Below the pieces are notes generated by a model. It was not told where the DNA came from. It did not search any database and was given only the letters and a program-made list of their open reading frames with translations. Below are positions 1 through 7,171 of a stretch of DNA of 13,085 nucleotides, one piece after another. Positions within the stretch are counted from its first letter, which is position 1, and every line of letters begins with the position of its first letter. The stretch is from Flavobacteriales bacterium (lineage in GTDB: Bacteria > Bacteroidota > Bacteroidia > DT-38): positions 1 through 13,085 of the forward strand of contig JABSPR010000271.1 in assembly GCA_013214975.1 (NCBI GenBank), given 5' to 3'. The position numbers and the translations under genes were made by a program.

Positions 1-816
1 CGGAATACAAGTTGGGTGAATTTGTGTGTAACAAGGGTTAGCGAAGTAAGCTCCCTTTTTGTGGATTTTCCATCCAGCAGTTACGTTAGATCCCATTGCA
101 TTAGTAGAAAGAAAGAATACGTTTCCATATCCACCGGTAGCAATTACTACCGCGTGTGCAGAATGCTTTTCAATTTCGCCAGTCTCTAAGTTTCTTGCGA
201 TGATACCTCTTGCTTTTCCATCAACGATAACAACGTCTAACATTTCGTGACGGTTATACATTGTGATCTTTCCTTTGTTGATCTGACGGTTCATTGCAGA
301 GTAAGCGCCTAGCAATAATTGCTGTCCTGTTTGACCAGCGGCATAAAATGTTCTTGAAACAAGTACACCACCAAAAGATCGGTTAGCTAATAAACCACCG
401 TACTCTCTTGCAAATGGAACACCTTGTGCAACACATTGATCAATGATGTTAGCAGATACCTCAGCCAAACGATAAACGTTTGCTTCTCTAGATCTGTAGT
501 CACCACCTTTAACCGTGTCGTAAAATAATCTGTAAGTAGAGTCACCATCGTTTTGGTAATTCTTCGCTGCATTGATACCACCTTGCGCTGCAATAGAGTG
601 TGCACGTCTTGGTGAATCTTGGTAGCAGAAAGACTTTACTGCGTAACCCATCTCAGCTAAAGAAGCTGCTGCAGATCCACCAGCAAGACCAGTCCCAACA
701 ACGATCACATCGATCAATCGTTTGTTTGCAGGGTTAACAACATTAATGTGGTTCTTATGATTCGTCCATTTATCTTTAATTGGACCTTTAGGTATTTTCG
801 AATCTAATTTTGACAT
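1..816 (-). CDS. sdhA: Succinate dehydrogenase flavoprotein subunit, N-terminal 272 residues (cut by window edge)
   Basis: This is the catalytic, FAD-bearing subunit of complex II. It oxidises succinate to fumarate in the TCA cycle on the cytoplasmic face of the inner membrane. Reading back from the ATG at 816-814, the frame stays open to base 1. Visible landmarks are the dinucleotide-binding loop GTGLAG (residues 41-46), the segment RAHSIAAQGGIN, whose His73 is the expected covalent FAD-linkage histidine, the TVKGGDYRSRE segment (about 101-111), ATGGYGN (about 226-232), and QIHPT near the cut end, which precedes the substrate-binding part. The start is supported by the 23-base gap after the cytochrome b stop and by the extended N-terminus (MSKLDSKIPKGP) before the flavin fold. 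It is the second gene of the sdh operon, with sdhB expected further left. The C-terminal more than half of the protein is outside the window. Identity is very secure. Confidence 0.97.
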   Translation of the reverse strand, partial: MSKLDSKIPKGPIKDKWTNHKNHINVVNPANKRLIDVIVVGTGLAGGSAAASLAEMGYAVKSFCYQDSPRRAHSIAAQGGINAAKNYQNDGDSTYRLFYDTVKGGDYRSREANVYRLAEVSANIIDQCVAQGVPFAREYGGLLANRSFGGVLVSRTFYAAGQTGQQLLLGAYSAMNRQINKGKITMYNRHEMLDVVIVDGKARGIIARNLETGEIEKHSAHAVVIATGGYGNVFFLSTNAMGSNVTAGWKIHKKGAYFANPCYTQIHPTCIP

Positions 817-839
817 ATCTCTTTGTTTATACCTTTAAT

Positions 840-1505
840 TTAATGAGTGCAAATTCCTGAACAAAATGGTGCTGCTCCGATGAAATGAAGAATAGGAATG
901 ATTACAAAACCAAGCGTAATTACTATCACGTATCCTTGCGATACCATTTGAATGATCGGGTTATATTTTGAGTGATTTGCTCCTATCGATTGGAAAGCAG
1001 AAGTAAATCCATGGCTTAAATGAACACCTAATAAGATGAATGCTGCCTCATATATCGCAACATAATACCAGCTATCAAATAAACCTGTTACCATTTCGAA
1101 AGCAGTCATTCCGTCCATTCCCGTAAACTTCATTTTCACAAAGTAGTTAGCCAAGTGAAGTGCCAAGAAAGCCAAAAGAAGAAGACCGGTTAAAATCATG
1201 TTTCTAGATGCCCACGTAGAACTATCTGCTGCATCTTCAAATTCGTATTTGATAGGACGAGCTGCTCTGTTTTGCATCGTTAATTTAATACCCATTACAA
1301 TGTGTACGATGAATCCGATTCCCAATACAGGTTGCATTACTTGAATCATCAGGTTAGTTTCCATAAAGTGAACAGCTTCGTTAAATAAGTCGGCGCCAAT
1401 AAGCGACAAGCTGTTAATAAGAAGATGCATTGGTAAAAAAGTAATCAGAAACAATCCCGATAAGGACATCGTTACTTTTCTGACAATAGAAGACGACTGG
1501 CTCAT
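840..1505 (-). CDS. sdhC: Succinate dehydrogenase cytochrome b558 subunit (membrane anchor)
   Basis: This is the membrane anchor of complex II, which passes electrons from the flavoprotein and iron-sulfur subunits to quinone, probably menaquinone in this phylum. The 221-residue protein has five predicted membrane helices at about 13-35, 53-75, 102-124, 147-169 and 190-210. That is the architecture of the single-polypeptide, di-heme b558 family known from Wolinella fumarate reductase and Bacillus succinate dehydrogenase. Histidines placed within helices (His27, His68, His117, and His162 or His165) are the candidate axial heme ligands; this assignment is inferred from family topology. The gene opens the sdh operon, with sdhA starting 23 bases after its stop. 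A TACATTTG -7 element lies about 38 bases upstream of the start codon. The short tail after helix five contains two cysteines (FCSGIC) of unknown meaning. Confidence 0.93.
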   Translation of the reverse strand: MSQSSSIVRKVTMSLSGLFLITFLPMHLLINSLSLIGADLFNEAVHFMETNLMIQVMQPVLGIGFIVHIVMGIKLTMQNRAARPIKYEFEDAADSSTWASRNMILTGLLLLAFLALHLANYFVKMKFTGMDGMTAFEMVTGLFDSWYYVAIYEAAFILLGVHLSHGFTSAFQSIGANHSKYNPIIQMVSQGYVIVITLGFVIIPILHFIGAAPFCSGICTH

Positions 1506-1542
1506 TCTATATAGTGTTGGTTAATAAATTCAAAATTGTCTG

Positions 1543-1550
1543 CAAATGTA
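1543..1550 (-). promoter_or_regulatory. Candidate -7 promoter element for the sdh operon
   Basis: On the minus strand this reads TACATTTG, an exact match to the Bacteroidota -7 consensus TAnnTTTG. It lies 37 bases upstream of the sdhC start codon, which leaves a leader of roughly 30 bases. I do not see a clear TTG -33 element at the usual spacing, so the call rests on the -7 match and its position. Confidence 0.5.
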
Positions 1551-1685
1551 CTACTCATAGACGAGAATTAAGGTGATAATGAGTGTGTTTTAGCGAATTC
1601 CTGCTGATTCTGTTACAAGAAAATAAAGGGTCAAGTATTATCTCGTATGGTTTCCTATATTTATTAATTCAATTCTATAAATCAA

Positions 1686-2972
1686 ATGAAGTATTTACCT
1701 ATTGATCGTCAGTTATTTATCGATAACAGACAACGATTTTCTGAATTACTCAAATCCAATTCCGTCGCCATTTTTAATTCCAATGATCAAATGCCCACTA
1801 ACGCAGATGGAACAATGCCTTTCCGACAGAATAGCGACTTGTTTTATTTGTCTGGAATAGATCAAGAAGAAAGTATATTGGTGATCTATCCGAATGCTAA
1901 AGATGCCGCGCAAAGGGAGATGCTATTTGTAAAAGAAACAAATGCTGAGATTGCCATTTGGGAAGGACAAAAACATACAAAAGATTCAGCTACCTCTACT
2001 TCTGGAATTTCGTCTATTTATTGGCTACAAGATTTCGGAGACATCTTAACTCAACTTATTAAAGATTCTGATTACATCTATATAAATACTAACGAGCACA
2101 AAAGAGCGAGTACCGAAGTAGAAACTAGAGACGCCCGTTTTATTAATAAATTAGAACTCGATTATCCAGATGTAAAATTGGAGCAATCGGCTCCTCTAAT
2201 GCATAATCTAAGAGCAATTAAATCGAGTATAGAGATAGACTTGATTCAGCAAGCTTGCGACATCACTGAAAAAGGATTTCGAAGAATATTAGGCTTCGTT
2301 AAACCAGGGGTAATGGAATATGAAATTGAAGCTGAATTGAGCCATGAATTCCTTAGAAACCGATCAAGAGGTTTTGCTTATGAGCCAATTATAGCAGGAG
2401 GTTTTAATGCATGTGTTCTACACTACTTAGAGAATAATAAAGAATGTAAAGACGGAGACCTCATGTTGTTAGATGTGGGGGCCGAATACGCTAATTATGC
2501 ATCAGACTTAACCAGATCTATACCTGTTAATGGCAAGTTTTCGGATCGTCAGGCTGATGTTTACAATGCGGTTTTACATGTGATGAAACAAGCGGTTAAG
2601 ATGTTGGTCGTGGGAAATAATCTCAGTGATTACCACAAGGCAGCTGGCAAATTAATGGAAGAAGAGCTTATAGGCTTGGGCTTACTAAATAAAGCAGAAG
2701 TTAAAAACCAAGATCCTACTAAACCTCTTTACAAGAAGTATTTCATGCATGGCACTTCTCATCATTTAGGTCTCGATGTGCATGATGTAGCAGACATGAA
2801 CCGAACTTTTGAAGCCGGAATGGTTTTTACTTGTGAACCGGGAATCTATATCCGAGATGAAAATTTAGGAATTCGAATCGAAAACGACTACCTCATTACC
2901 GAAAATGGAGCTGTTGATTTAATGAAAAACATTCCTATTGAAATTGCTGAGATTGAGTCCCTAATGGCCTAA
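1686..2972 (+). CDS. pepP: Xaa-Pro aminopeptidase (aminopeptidase P, M24 family)
   Basis: This is a cytosolic dinuclear metallopeptidase that removes an N-terminal residue preceding proline. The 428-residue protein has the two-domain layout of aminopeptidase P: an N-terminal AMP_N domain (about 1-140, including the typical QNSDLFYLSGIDQEES stretch at 48-63) and a C-terminal pita-bread M24 catalytic domain (about 180-420). All five metal ligands can be placed: Asp263 and Asp274 in LLDVGAEYANYASDLTRS, His359 in HGTSHHLGLDVHDV, Glu384 in CEPGIYI, and Glu399 in GIRIEND. His366 matches the second catalytic-site histidine. There is no signal peptide. The gene stands alone, divergent from sdhC with a 180-base gap, and followed by a region without an intact gene. 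No strong promoter motif is evident; the best -7 candidate (TATATTTA, 1656-1663) has one mismatch to the consensus. Confidence 0.95.
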   Translation: MKYLPIDRQLFIDNRQRFSELLKSNSVAIFNSNDQMPTNADGTMPFRQNSDLFYLSGIDQEESILVIYPNAKDAAQREMLFVKETNAEIAIWEGQKHTKDSATSTSGISSIYWLQDFGDILTQLIKDSDYIYINTNEHKRASTEVETRDARFINKLELDYPDVKLEQSAPLMHNLRAIKSSIEIDLIQQACDITEKGFRRILGFVKPGVMEYEIEAELSHEFLRNRSRGFAYEPIIAGGFNACVLHYLENNKECKDGDLMLLDVGAEYANYASDLTRSIPVNGKFSDRQADVYNAVLHVMKQAVKMLVVGNNLSDYHKAAGKLMEEELIGLGLLNKAEVKNQDPTKPLYKKYFMHGTSHHLGLDVHDVADMNRTFEAGMVFTCEPGIYIRDENLGIRIENDYLITENGAVDLMKNIPIEIAEIESLMA

Positions 2973-3072
2973 CTAGCACAATACGCTATTTTTACTAGCA
3001 GCGTTTACAATTATTATACTGTCTAATTAGTAAGAGATATCTTTTATTAATTCTAATAACAATTTCAACACA

Positions 3073-3360
3073 ATGAAAGACCCAAAAGAACTTCTGAATC
3101 CGGAAATAAAGGCAGACCAATTAGATAAGAAATACAAGTTTGCCAATTATATAACTTCAATTTATTCCTTTAGTTAAAACCTTTCTATTAATGGAGTAGG
3201 CAAAGGTATCTTTGAGGTTTATAACCTTAACGGCATAGTCGTTAAGGAAGGAAGTTATTCCGTTGGAATAAATGGATTTGAAATTAACCAAACCGGTGGC
3301 TTCTTTATCAAAACGAATGATATTAAAGGAATCAAGTATCACAAAGTAACACTTGCTTAA
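3073..3360 (+). pseudogene. Remnant of a type IX secretion C-terminal sorting domain, interrupted by an in-frame TAA
   Basis: One reading frame runs from an ATG at 3073 to a TAA at 3358-3360 and is broken only by a TAA at 3175-3177. The first part encodes 34 residues (MKDPKELLNPEIKADQ...). The second encodes 60 residues that look like a T9SS type A sorting domain: NLSIN, then GIFEVYNLNGIVVKEGSYS, then FEINQTGGFFIKTN, and a terminal KYHKVTLA. These correspond to the family pattern of a 'v.d..Gk.v' beta strand, an 'idls.l..G.Yfvk' strand, and a basic-hydrophobic C-terminus. The residues just before the stop (SIYSFS) sit where functional domains carry 'YPNP'. There is no signal peptide and no cargo domain, so even with the stop repaired this would not be a normal exported protein. 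I read it as the tail of a decayed secreted-protein gene. It converges on thiL, 11 bases away. The 100 bases before it (2973-3072) hold only weak inverted repeats. Confidence 0.6.
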
Positions 3361-3371
3361 TCCAGACTAAT

Positions 3372-4430
3372 CTACTTCTCATTTCTTTTATTGTCCTTGA
3401 AAGCATCCCAACCCTGAGCAGTAAGTTCCATAACTGTGTCACCTTTAGCAACCATGTTACAACCTTCACTTTCGTCGGTAACATGACCAATTATAGTAAT
3501 GTGTGGATTTCCTTTAATTTTATCGTGATCGGATAAATCAACAGTAAAAAGGAGTTCATAATCCTCTCCCCCATTTAATACACACATTGCAGGATTCAAA
3601 TCCATACTTACGGCCGCATTAATCATAGTTGAATCCATCGGGAATTTCTCTTCATACACACTACATCCCACTTTCGATTTATGGCAAATATGTAATAGCT
3701 CCGAAGCCAAGCCATCCGAAATATCGATCATAGAAGTTGGTTGAACCTTCATCTCTCCTAACATTTGAACGATATCTGTTCTTGCTTCAGGTTTTAACTG
3801 ACGTTCTAAGATGTAATCGTTCCCACCCAAATCTGGTTGCATTTTCGGATTTTCCTTAAAAACCGCCTTTTCTCTTTCTAATAACTGAAGTCCCATATAA
3901 GCTGAACCAAGATCTCCGCTGACACAGATTAAATCATTCTTCTTGGCACCACCTCTAAATGCCAAAGTTTTTTTGTCCCCTTCACCAATAGCTGTAATGC
4001 TAATTATTAACCCCGAATTGGAAGTTGTTGTATCTCCTCCAACTAAATCAACCTTATACTTTTCGCAAGCCAAATGAATACCTCCGTAAATCTCTTCTAT
4101 AGCCTCTAATGAAAAACGATTGGAGATGGCAATTGAAACGGTAATTTGCTTCGGTACTGCATTCATAGCAGCGATGTCCGATAGATTAACTACTACAGAT
4201 TTATACCCTAAATGCTTTAATGGAACATAAGTAAGATCGAAGTGGACGCCCTCAACCAACATATCTGTAGAAACTACGGTCTGTTTATTTTTGTAATCCA
4301 AAACTGCGGCGTCATCTCCAACACCAACGGCACTCGATTTATTCACCAATTTCAAGTCTTTTGTTAAGTGCTCAATTAATCCAAATTCGCCTAATGACTC
4401 TAACTCTGTTCTGCCGCTATTTTCTAACAT
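3372..4430 (-). CDS. thiL: Thiamine-monophosphate kinase
   Basis: This enzyme phosphorylates thiamine monophosphate with ATP to give thiamine diphosphate, the active cofactor, as the last step of thiamine synthesis in the cytosol. The 352-residue protein has the two-part AIRS/PurM-like fold. The N-terminal half carries GVGDDAAVL (36-44), STDMLVEGVHFD (54-65), NLSDIAAM (82-89) and GGDTT (131-135), which are the magnesium- and nucleotide-binding segments of the family. The C-terminal half carries SGDLG (171-175), DISDGLASEL (236-245), GGEDYELL (287-294) and the closing GWDAF (340-344). Length is near the family norm, with a short N-terminal extension. The gene stands alone, divergent from the suf operon. 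A TAATTTTG -7 element begins 30 bases upstream of the start codon. No other thi genes and no thiamine riboswitch are visible in the 151-base upstream gap. Confidence 0.95.
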   Translation of the reverse strand: MLENSGRTELESLGEFGLIEHLTKDLKLVNKSSAVGVGDDAAVLDYKNKQTVVSTDMLVEGVHFDLTYVPLKHLGYKSVVVNLSDIAAMNAVPKQITVSIAISNRFSLEAIEEIYGGIHLACEKYKVDLVGGDTTTSNSGLIISITAIGEGDKKTLAFRGGAKKNDLICVSGDLGSAYMGLQLLEREKAVFKENPKMQPDLGGNDYILERQLKPEARTDIVQMLGEMKVQPTSMIDISDGLASELLHICHKSKVGCSVYEEKFPMDSTMINAAVSMDLNPAMCVLNGGEDYELLFTVDLSDHDKIKGNPHITIIGHVTDESEGCNMVAKGDTVMELTAQGWDAFKDNKRNEK

Positions 4431-4452
4431 ATATGAAGATCTTAATTTGTCC

Positions 4453-4460
4453 CAAAATTA
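4453..4460 (-). promoter_or_regulatory. Candidate -7 promoter element for thiL
   Basis: The minus strand reads TAATTTTG, an exact TAnnTTTG match, 22 bases upstream of the thiL start codon. This leaves a very short leader. No convincing -33 element is present. The short leader also argues against a riboswitch controlling this gene. Confidence 0.45.
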
Positions 4461-4496
4461 CAATATAAAAAGTCATTTCCCAGATGGATGAAAACC

Positions 4497-4526
4497 TTGC
4501 TAATAGCAGTGAAATAGCTACCTTTG
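4497..4526 (+). promoter_or_regulatory. Promoter of the suf operon (-33 TTG and -7 TACCTTTG)
   Basis: A TTG (4497-4499) and a perfect -7 element TACCTTTG (4519-4526) are separated by 19 bases, matching the Bacteroidota vegetative promoter layout. Transcription would start near 4532, giving a leader of about 50 bases before the A-type carrier gene. The heptamer GCGTCGA begins on the last base of the -7 element. A similar heptamer occurs in the sufS leader. This is the best-formed promoter in the window. Confidence 0.65.
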
Positions 4527-4581
4527 CGTCGATTATGTTATTTAGACGTAAACTAAATAATAAGAAGTAAACTATAGGAAA

Positions 4582-4908
4582 ATGATAAACGTTACAGATA
4601 ACGCAAAAAACGAGGCCCTTAAGCTTATGGAGGCTGACAATATGGGCACCAAAGCCTTTATTCGAGTTGGAGTAAAAGGTGGTGGTTGTTCTGGTTTGAT
4701 GTACGAATTAGAATTCGATACAGAGATAAAAGAAGGCGACAAGGAGTTTGAAGACAATGGTATCAAAGTGGTGGTTGAAAAGAAAAGCTTCTTGTATCTA
4801 ATCGGAACGGAATTAGACTTCTCTGGAGGTTTAAACGGAAAAGGATTTGTGTTTAAAAATCCTAATGCAGATCGTACTTGCGGATGTGGCGAAAGCTTCG
4901 CTATATAA
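4582..4908 (+). CDS. sufA: A-type iron-sulfur carrier protein (HesB/IscA/SufA family)
   Basis: This small cytosolic protein of 108 residues receives iron-sulfur clusters and transfers them to target proteins. The three cluster-binding cysteines of the family are all present: Cys36 in GGGCSGLMYEL, and Cys100 and Cys102 in the terminal CGCGESF motif. The segment LDFSGGLNGKGFVFKNPNA (about 78-96) is also typical. It is the first gene of the suf operon, with sufB starting after a 28-base gap, and it has a well-formed promoter about 55 bases upstream. Context favours calling it SufA, but sequence alone does not separate SufA, IscA and ErpA, so the symbol reflects its operon. Confidence 0.92.
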   Translation: MINVTDNAKNEALKLMEADNMGTKAFIRVGVKGGGCSGLMYELEFDTEIKEGDKEFEDNGIKVVVEKKSFLYLIGTELDFSGGLNGKGFVFKNPNADRTCGCGESFAI

Positions 4909-4936
4909 TCTTCTAATCAATATATAAAATTATCAA

Positions 4937-6382
4937 ATGGCGAATAAAGAAGATGCTCTTTTAGAAGAAGTAACCCAGCAAGAATACAAGTATGGGTTTA
5001 CTACTGATATTGAGTCAGACCTTGCTCCAAAGGGTTTGAACGAAGATATTATTCGATTAATATCTTCTAAAAAAGAAGAGCCAGAATGGATGCTTGAATT
5101 TCGATTGAAGGCCTTCGCTCAATGGCAGAAAATGGAGGAACCAGAATGGGCACACGTTCATTATCCAAAGGTAGATTTCCAAGATGCACATTACTATGCT
5201 GCTCCAAAAGCAAAGGTTGTATTAGATAGCCTGGATGAGGTAGATCCTGAATTACTAAAAACATTCGAGAAGCTAGGAATATCTATCGACGAACAAAAAA
5301 AATTAACTGGTGTTGCAGTAGATATCGTTATGGATAGCGTTTCTGTTAAGACAACATTTACAGATGCGCTTTTCGAATTAGGTATCATCTTTTGCTCCTT
5401 TTCAGAAGCGATAAAAAATCATCCAGACTTAATTCGTAAGTATATGGGCTCTGTTGTTCCGATGACAGATAACTTTTATGCAACACTTAACAGCGCTGTA
5501 TTTACTGATGGGTCTTTTTGCTACATTCCAAAAGGAGTAAGATGTCCGATGGAATTATCTACATACTTCCGAATTAACGAGGCTAACACTGGTCAGTTCG
5601 AAAGAACATTGGTAATTGCTGACGAAGGCAGTTATGTGAGTTACTTGGAAGGCTGTACTGCTCCTATGCGAGATGACAATCAAATGCATGCAGCGGTTGT
5701 AGAATTAGTTGCCATGAAAGATGCGGAGATCAAATACTCTACTATTCAAAACTGGTATCCCGGAGACAAAGATGGTAAAGGTGGTATCTACAACTTTGTA
5801 ACGAAAAGAGGAATTTGTCATGAGAGTGCAAAGATATCGTGGACACAAGTTGAAACGGGATCTGCTGTTACCTGGAAATACCCAAGTTGTATCTTGAAAG
5901 GAGATAATTCGGTAGGAGAATTTTATTCTGTCGCGGTAACCAATCACCATCAGCAAGCAGATACAGGTACCAAAATGATCCATATTGGAAAGAACACCAA
6001 GAGTATCATTATCTCAAAAGGAATATCTGCAGGAAAGAGCAACAATAGCTATAGAGGGTTGGTAAAAATAAATAAAGGAGCTACCAATGCACGTAACTTT
6101 TCGCAATGCGATAGCTTATTAATGGGCAACGATTGTGGCGCACATACCTTCCCATACATTGAGGTAAATAATAAAACTGGTAAAGTGGAGCACGAAGCAA
6201 CCACTTCTAAAATTGGAGAAGATCAGATTTTCTACTGTAACCAAAGAGGGATTGCAACTGAAGAAGCCGTTAGCCTTATCGTAAACGGATACACGAAAGA
6301 AGTATTAAAGCAACTTCCCATGGAGTTTGCTGTTGAAGCACAAAAATTATTAGAAATAAGCCTTGAAGGCTCTGTTGGGTAA
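4937..6382 (+). CDS. sufB: Fe-S cluster assembly scaffold SufB
   Basis: SufB is the core scaffold of the SufBC2D complex, on which sulfur and iron are assembled into a cluster in the cytosol. The 481-residue protein is close to the usual length and collinear with the E. coli protein at an offset of about 14 residues, judged from memory of that sequence. The C-terminal beta-helix region carries YLEGCTAPMRDDNQMHAAVVE with Cys240, FSQCDSLL with Cys391, and VEHEATTSKIGEDQ with His419 and Glu420. These match the E. coli residues Cys254, Cys405, His433 and Glu434 implicated in sulfur acceptance and cluster formation. The ending PMEFAVEAQKLLEISLEGSVG is the family's hallmark C-terminus. It sits second in the operon, 28 bases from the carrier gene and 28 bases from sufC. 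Confidence 0.97.
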   Translation: MANKEDALLEEVTQQEYKYGFTTDIESDLAPKGLNEDIIRLISSKKEEPEWMLEFRLKAFAQWQKMEEPEWAHVHYPKVDFQDAHYYAAPKAKVVLDSLDEVDPELLKTFEKLGISIDEQKKLTGVAVDIVMDSVSVKTTFTDALFELGIIFCSFSEAIKNHPDLIRKYMGSVVPMTDNFYATLNSAVFTDGSFCYIPKGVRCPMELSTYFRINEANTGQFERTLVIADEGSYVSYLEGCTAPMRDDNQMHAAVVELVAMKDAEIKYSTIQNWYPGDKDGKGGIYNFVTKRGICHESAKISWTQVETGSAVTWKYPSCILKGDNSVGEFYSVAVTNHHQQADTGTKMIHIGKNTKSIIISKGISAGKSNNSYRGLVKINKGATNARNFSQCDSLLMGNDCGAHTFPYIEVNNKTGKVEHEATTSKIGEDQIFYCNQRGIATEEAVSLIVNGYTKEVLKQLPMEFAVEAQKLLEISLEGSVG

Positions 6383-6410
6383 TCACCCAATTAATTGAAT
6401 AACTAAGTAT

Positions 6411-7166
6411 ATGTTAAAAATAACCGACTTAAAAGCTAGCATTGAGGATAAGAACATCCTTAAAGGAATTAATCTTGAAGTGAAAGCTGGAGAGATCCAT
6501 GCGATCATGGGACCGAATGGTTCAGGTAAAAGTACCCTCGCTTCTGTAATAGCAGGAAAAGACGGATACGATGTAGAAGGTACCGTTGATTTTCATAACC
6601 AAGATTTATTAGATCTTGATCCTGAAGAAAGAGCTGCATTAGGTGTATTTCTTGCTTTCCAATATCCAGTAGAGATTCCAGGTGTAAGCAACATGAACTT
6701 CTTAAAAGCTGCCATCAACTCTATCCGAAAGCAAAAAGGACAGGATCCGATGATCGCAAAAGAGTTTTTGGCTCGAGTAAAAGACAAAAGTGCTTTGGTT
6801 GAATTAGACGCTTCTTTAAACAGCAGATCTGTAAACGAAGGATTTTCTGGTGGAGAAAAAAAACGTAACGAGATATTCCAAATGGCGATGTTAGAGCCAA
6901 CTCTTGGAATATTAGATGAAACTGATTCAGGATTAGATATCGATGCGCTTCGAATTGTAGCAAACGGTGTTAATCAACTTAAAAATGAGGACAACGCATT
7001 TCTAGTAATAACACATTACCAAAGATTATTAGACTATATAATCCCGGATTTTGTACATGTTTTATACAATGGTAAAATCATCAAGTCTGGAGATAAAGAA
7101 CTAGCTAAAGAATTAGAAGCAAAAGGATACGATTGGTTAAAAGAAGAAGCTGAAGCTGCATTATAA
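6411..7166 (+). CDS. sufC: Fe-S cluster assembly ATPase SufC
   Basis: SufC is the ABC-type ATPase of the SufBC2D complex. ATP binding drives its dimerisation and opens the SufB-SufD interface; it is not a membrane transporter. The 251-residue protein has Walker A GPNGSGKST (34-42), a Q-loop glutamine at 84 (FQYP), an ABC signature FSGGEKKR (145-152), Walker B LGILDE ending in the catalytic Glu170, a D-loop SGLD (173-176), and the switch His202 in ITHYQR. The FSGGEKKRNE signature and the DETDSGLD sequence are characteristic of SufC rather than transport ATPases. It follows sufB by 28 bases and precedes sufD by only a few bases, consistent with translational coupling of the subunits. Confidence 0.97.
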   Translation: MLKITDLKASIEDKNILKGINLEVKAGEIHAIMGPNGSGKSTLASVIAGKDGYDVEGTVDFHNQDLLDLDPEERAALGVFLAFQYPVEIPGVSNMNFLKAAINSIRKQKGQDPMIAKEFLARVKDKSALVELDASLNSRSVNEGFSGGEKKRNEIFQMAMLEPTLGILDETDSGLDIDALRIVANGVNQLKNEDNAFLVITHYQRLLDYIIPDFVHVLYNGKIIKSGDKELAKELEAKGYDWLKEEAEAAL

Positions 7167-7171
7167 TATTG

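Noticed and set aside
2983..3006. Inverted repeat ACGCT/AGCGT (with an overlapping GCTA/TAGC) after pepP
   Set aside because: The stems are only 4-5 base pairs with loops of 7-12 bases and a short T-run, so it is too weak to call as the pepP terminator.
3157..3342. 61-codon open frame on the minus strand
   Set aside because: It lies opposite the sorting-domain remnant, whose plus-strand translation matches a known family pattern; the minus-strand peptide has no recognisable feature.
4431..4581. Possible thiamine-pyrophosphate riboswitch upstream of thiL
   Set aside because: The thiL -7 element is only 22 bases from its start codon, leaving no room for the aptamer, and no THI-box-like core (CTGAGA) is seen on the minus strand.
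5705..5983. 92-codon open frame on the minus strand
   Set aside because: It is a shadow of sufB in a region carrying conserved SufB sequence on the plus strand.
7169..7171. TTG as the sufD start codon
   Set aside because: An ATG follows immediately at 7172, and ATG is the far more common start; the difference is one residue.
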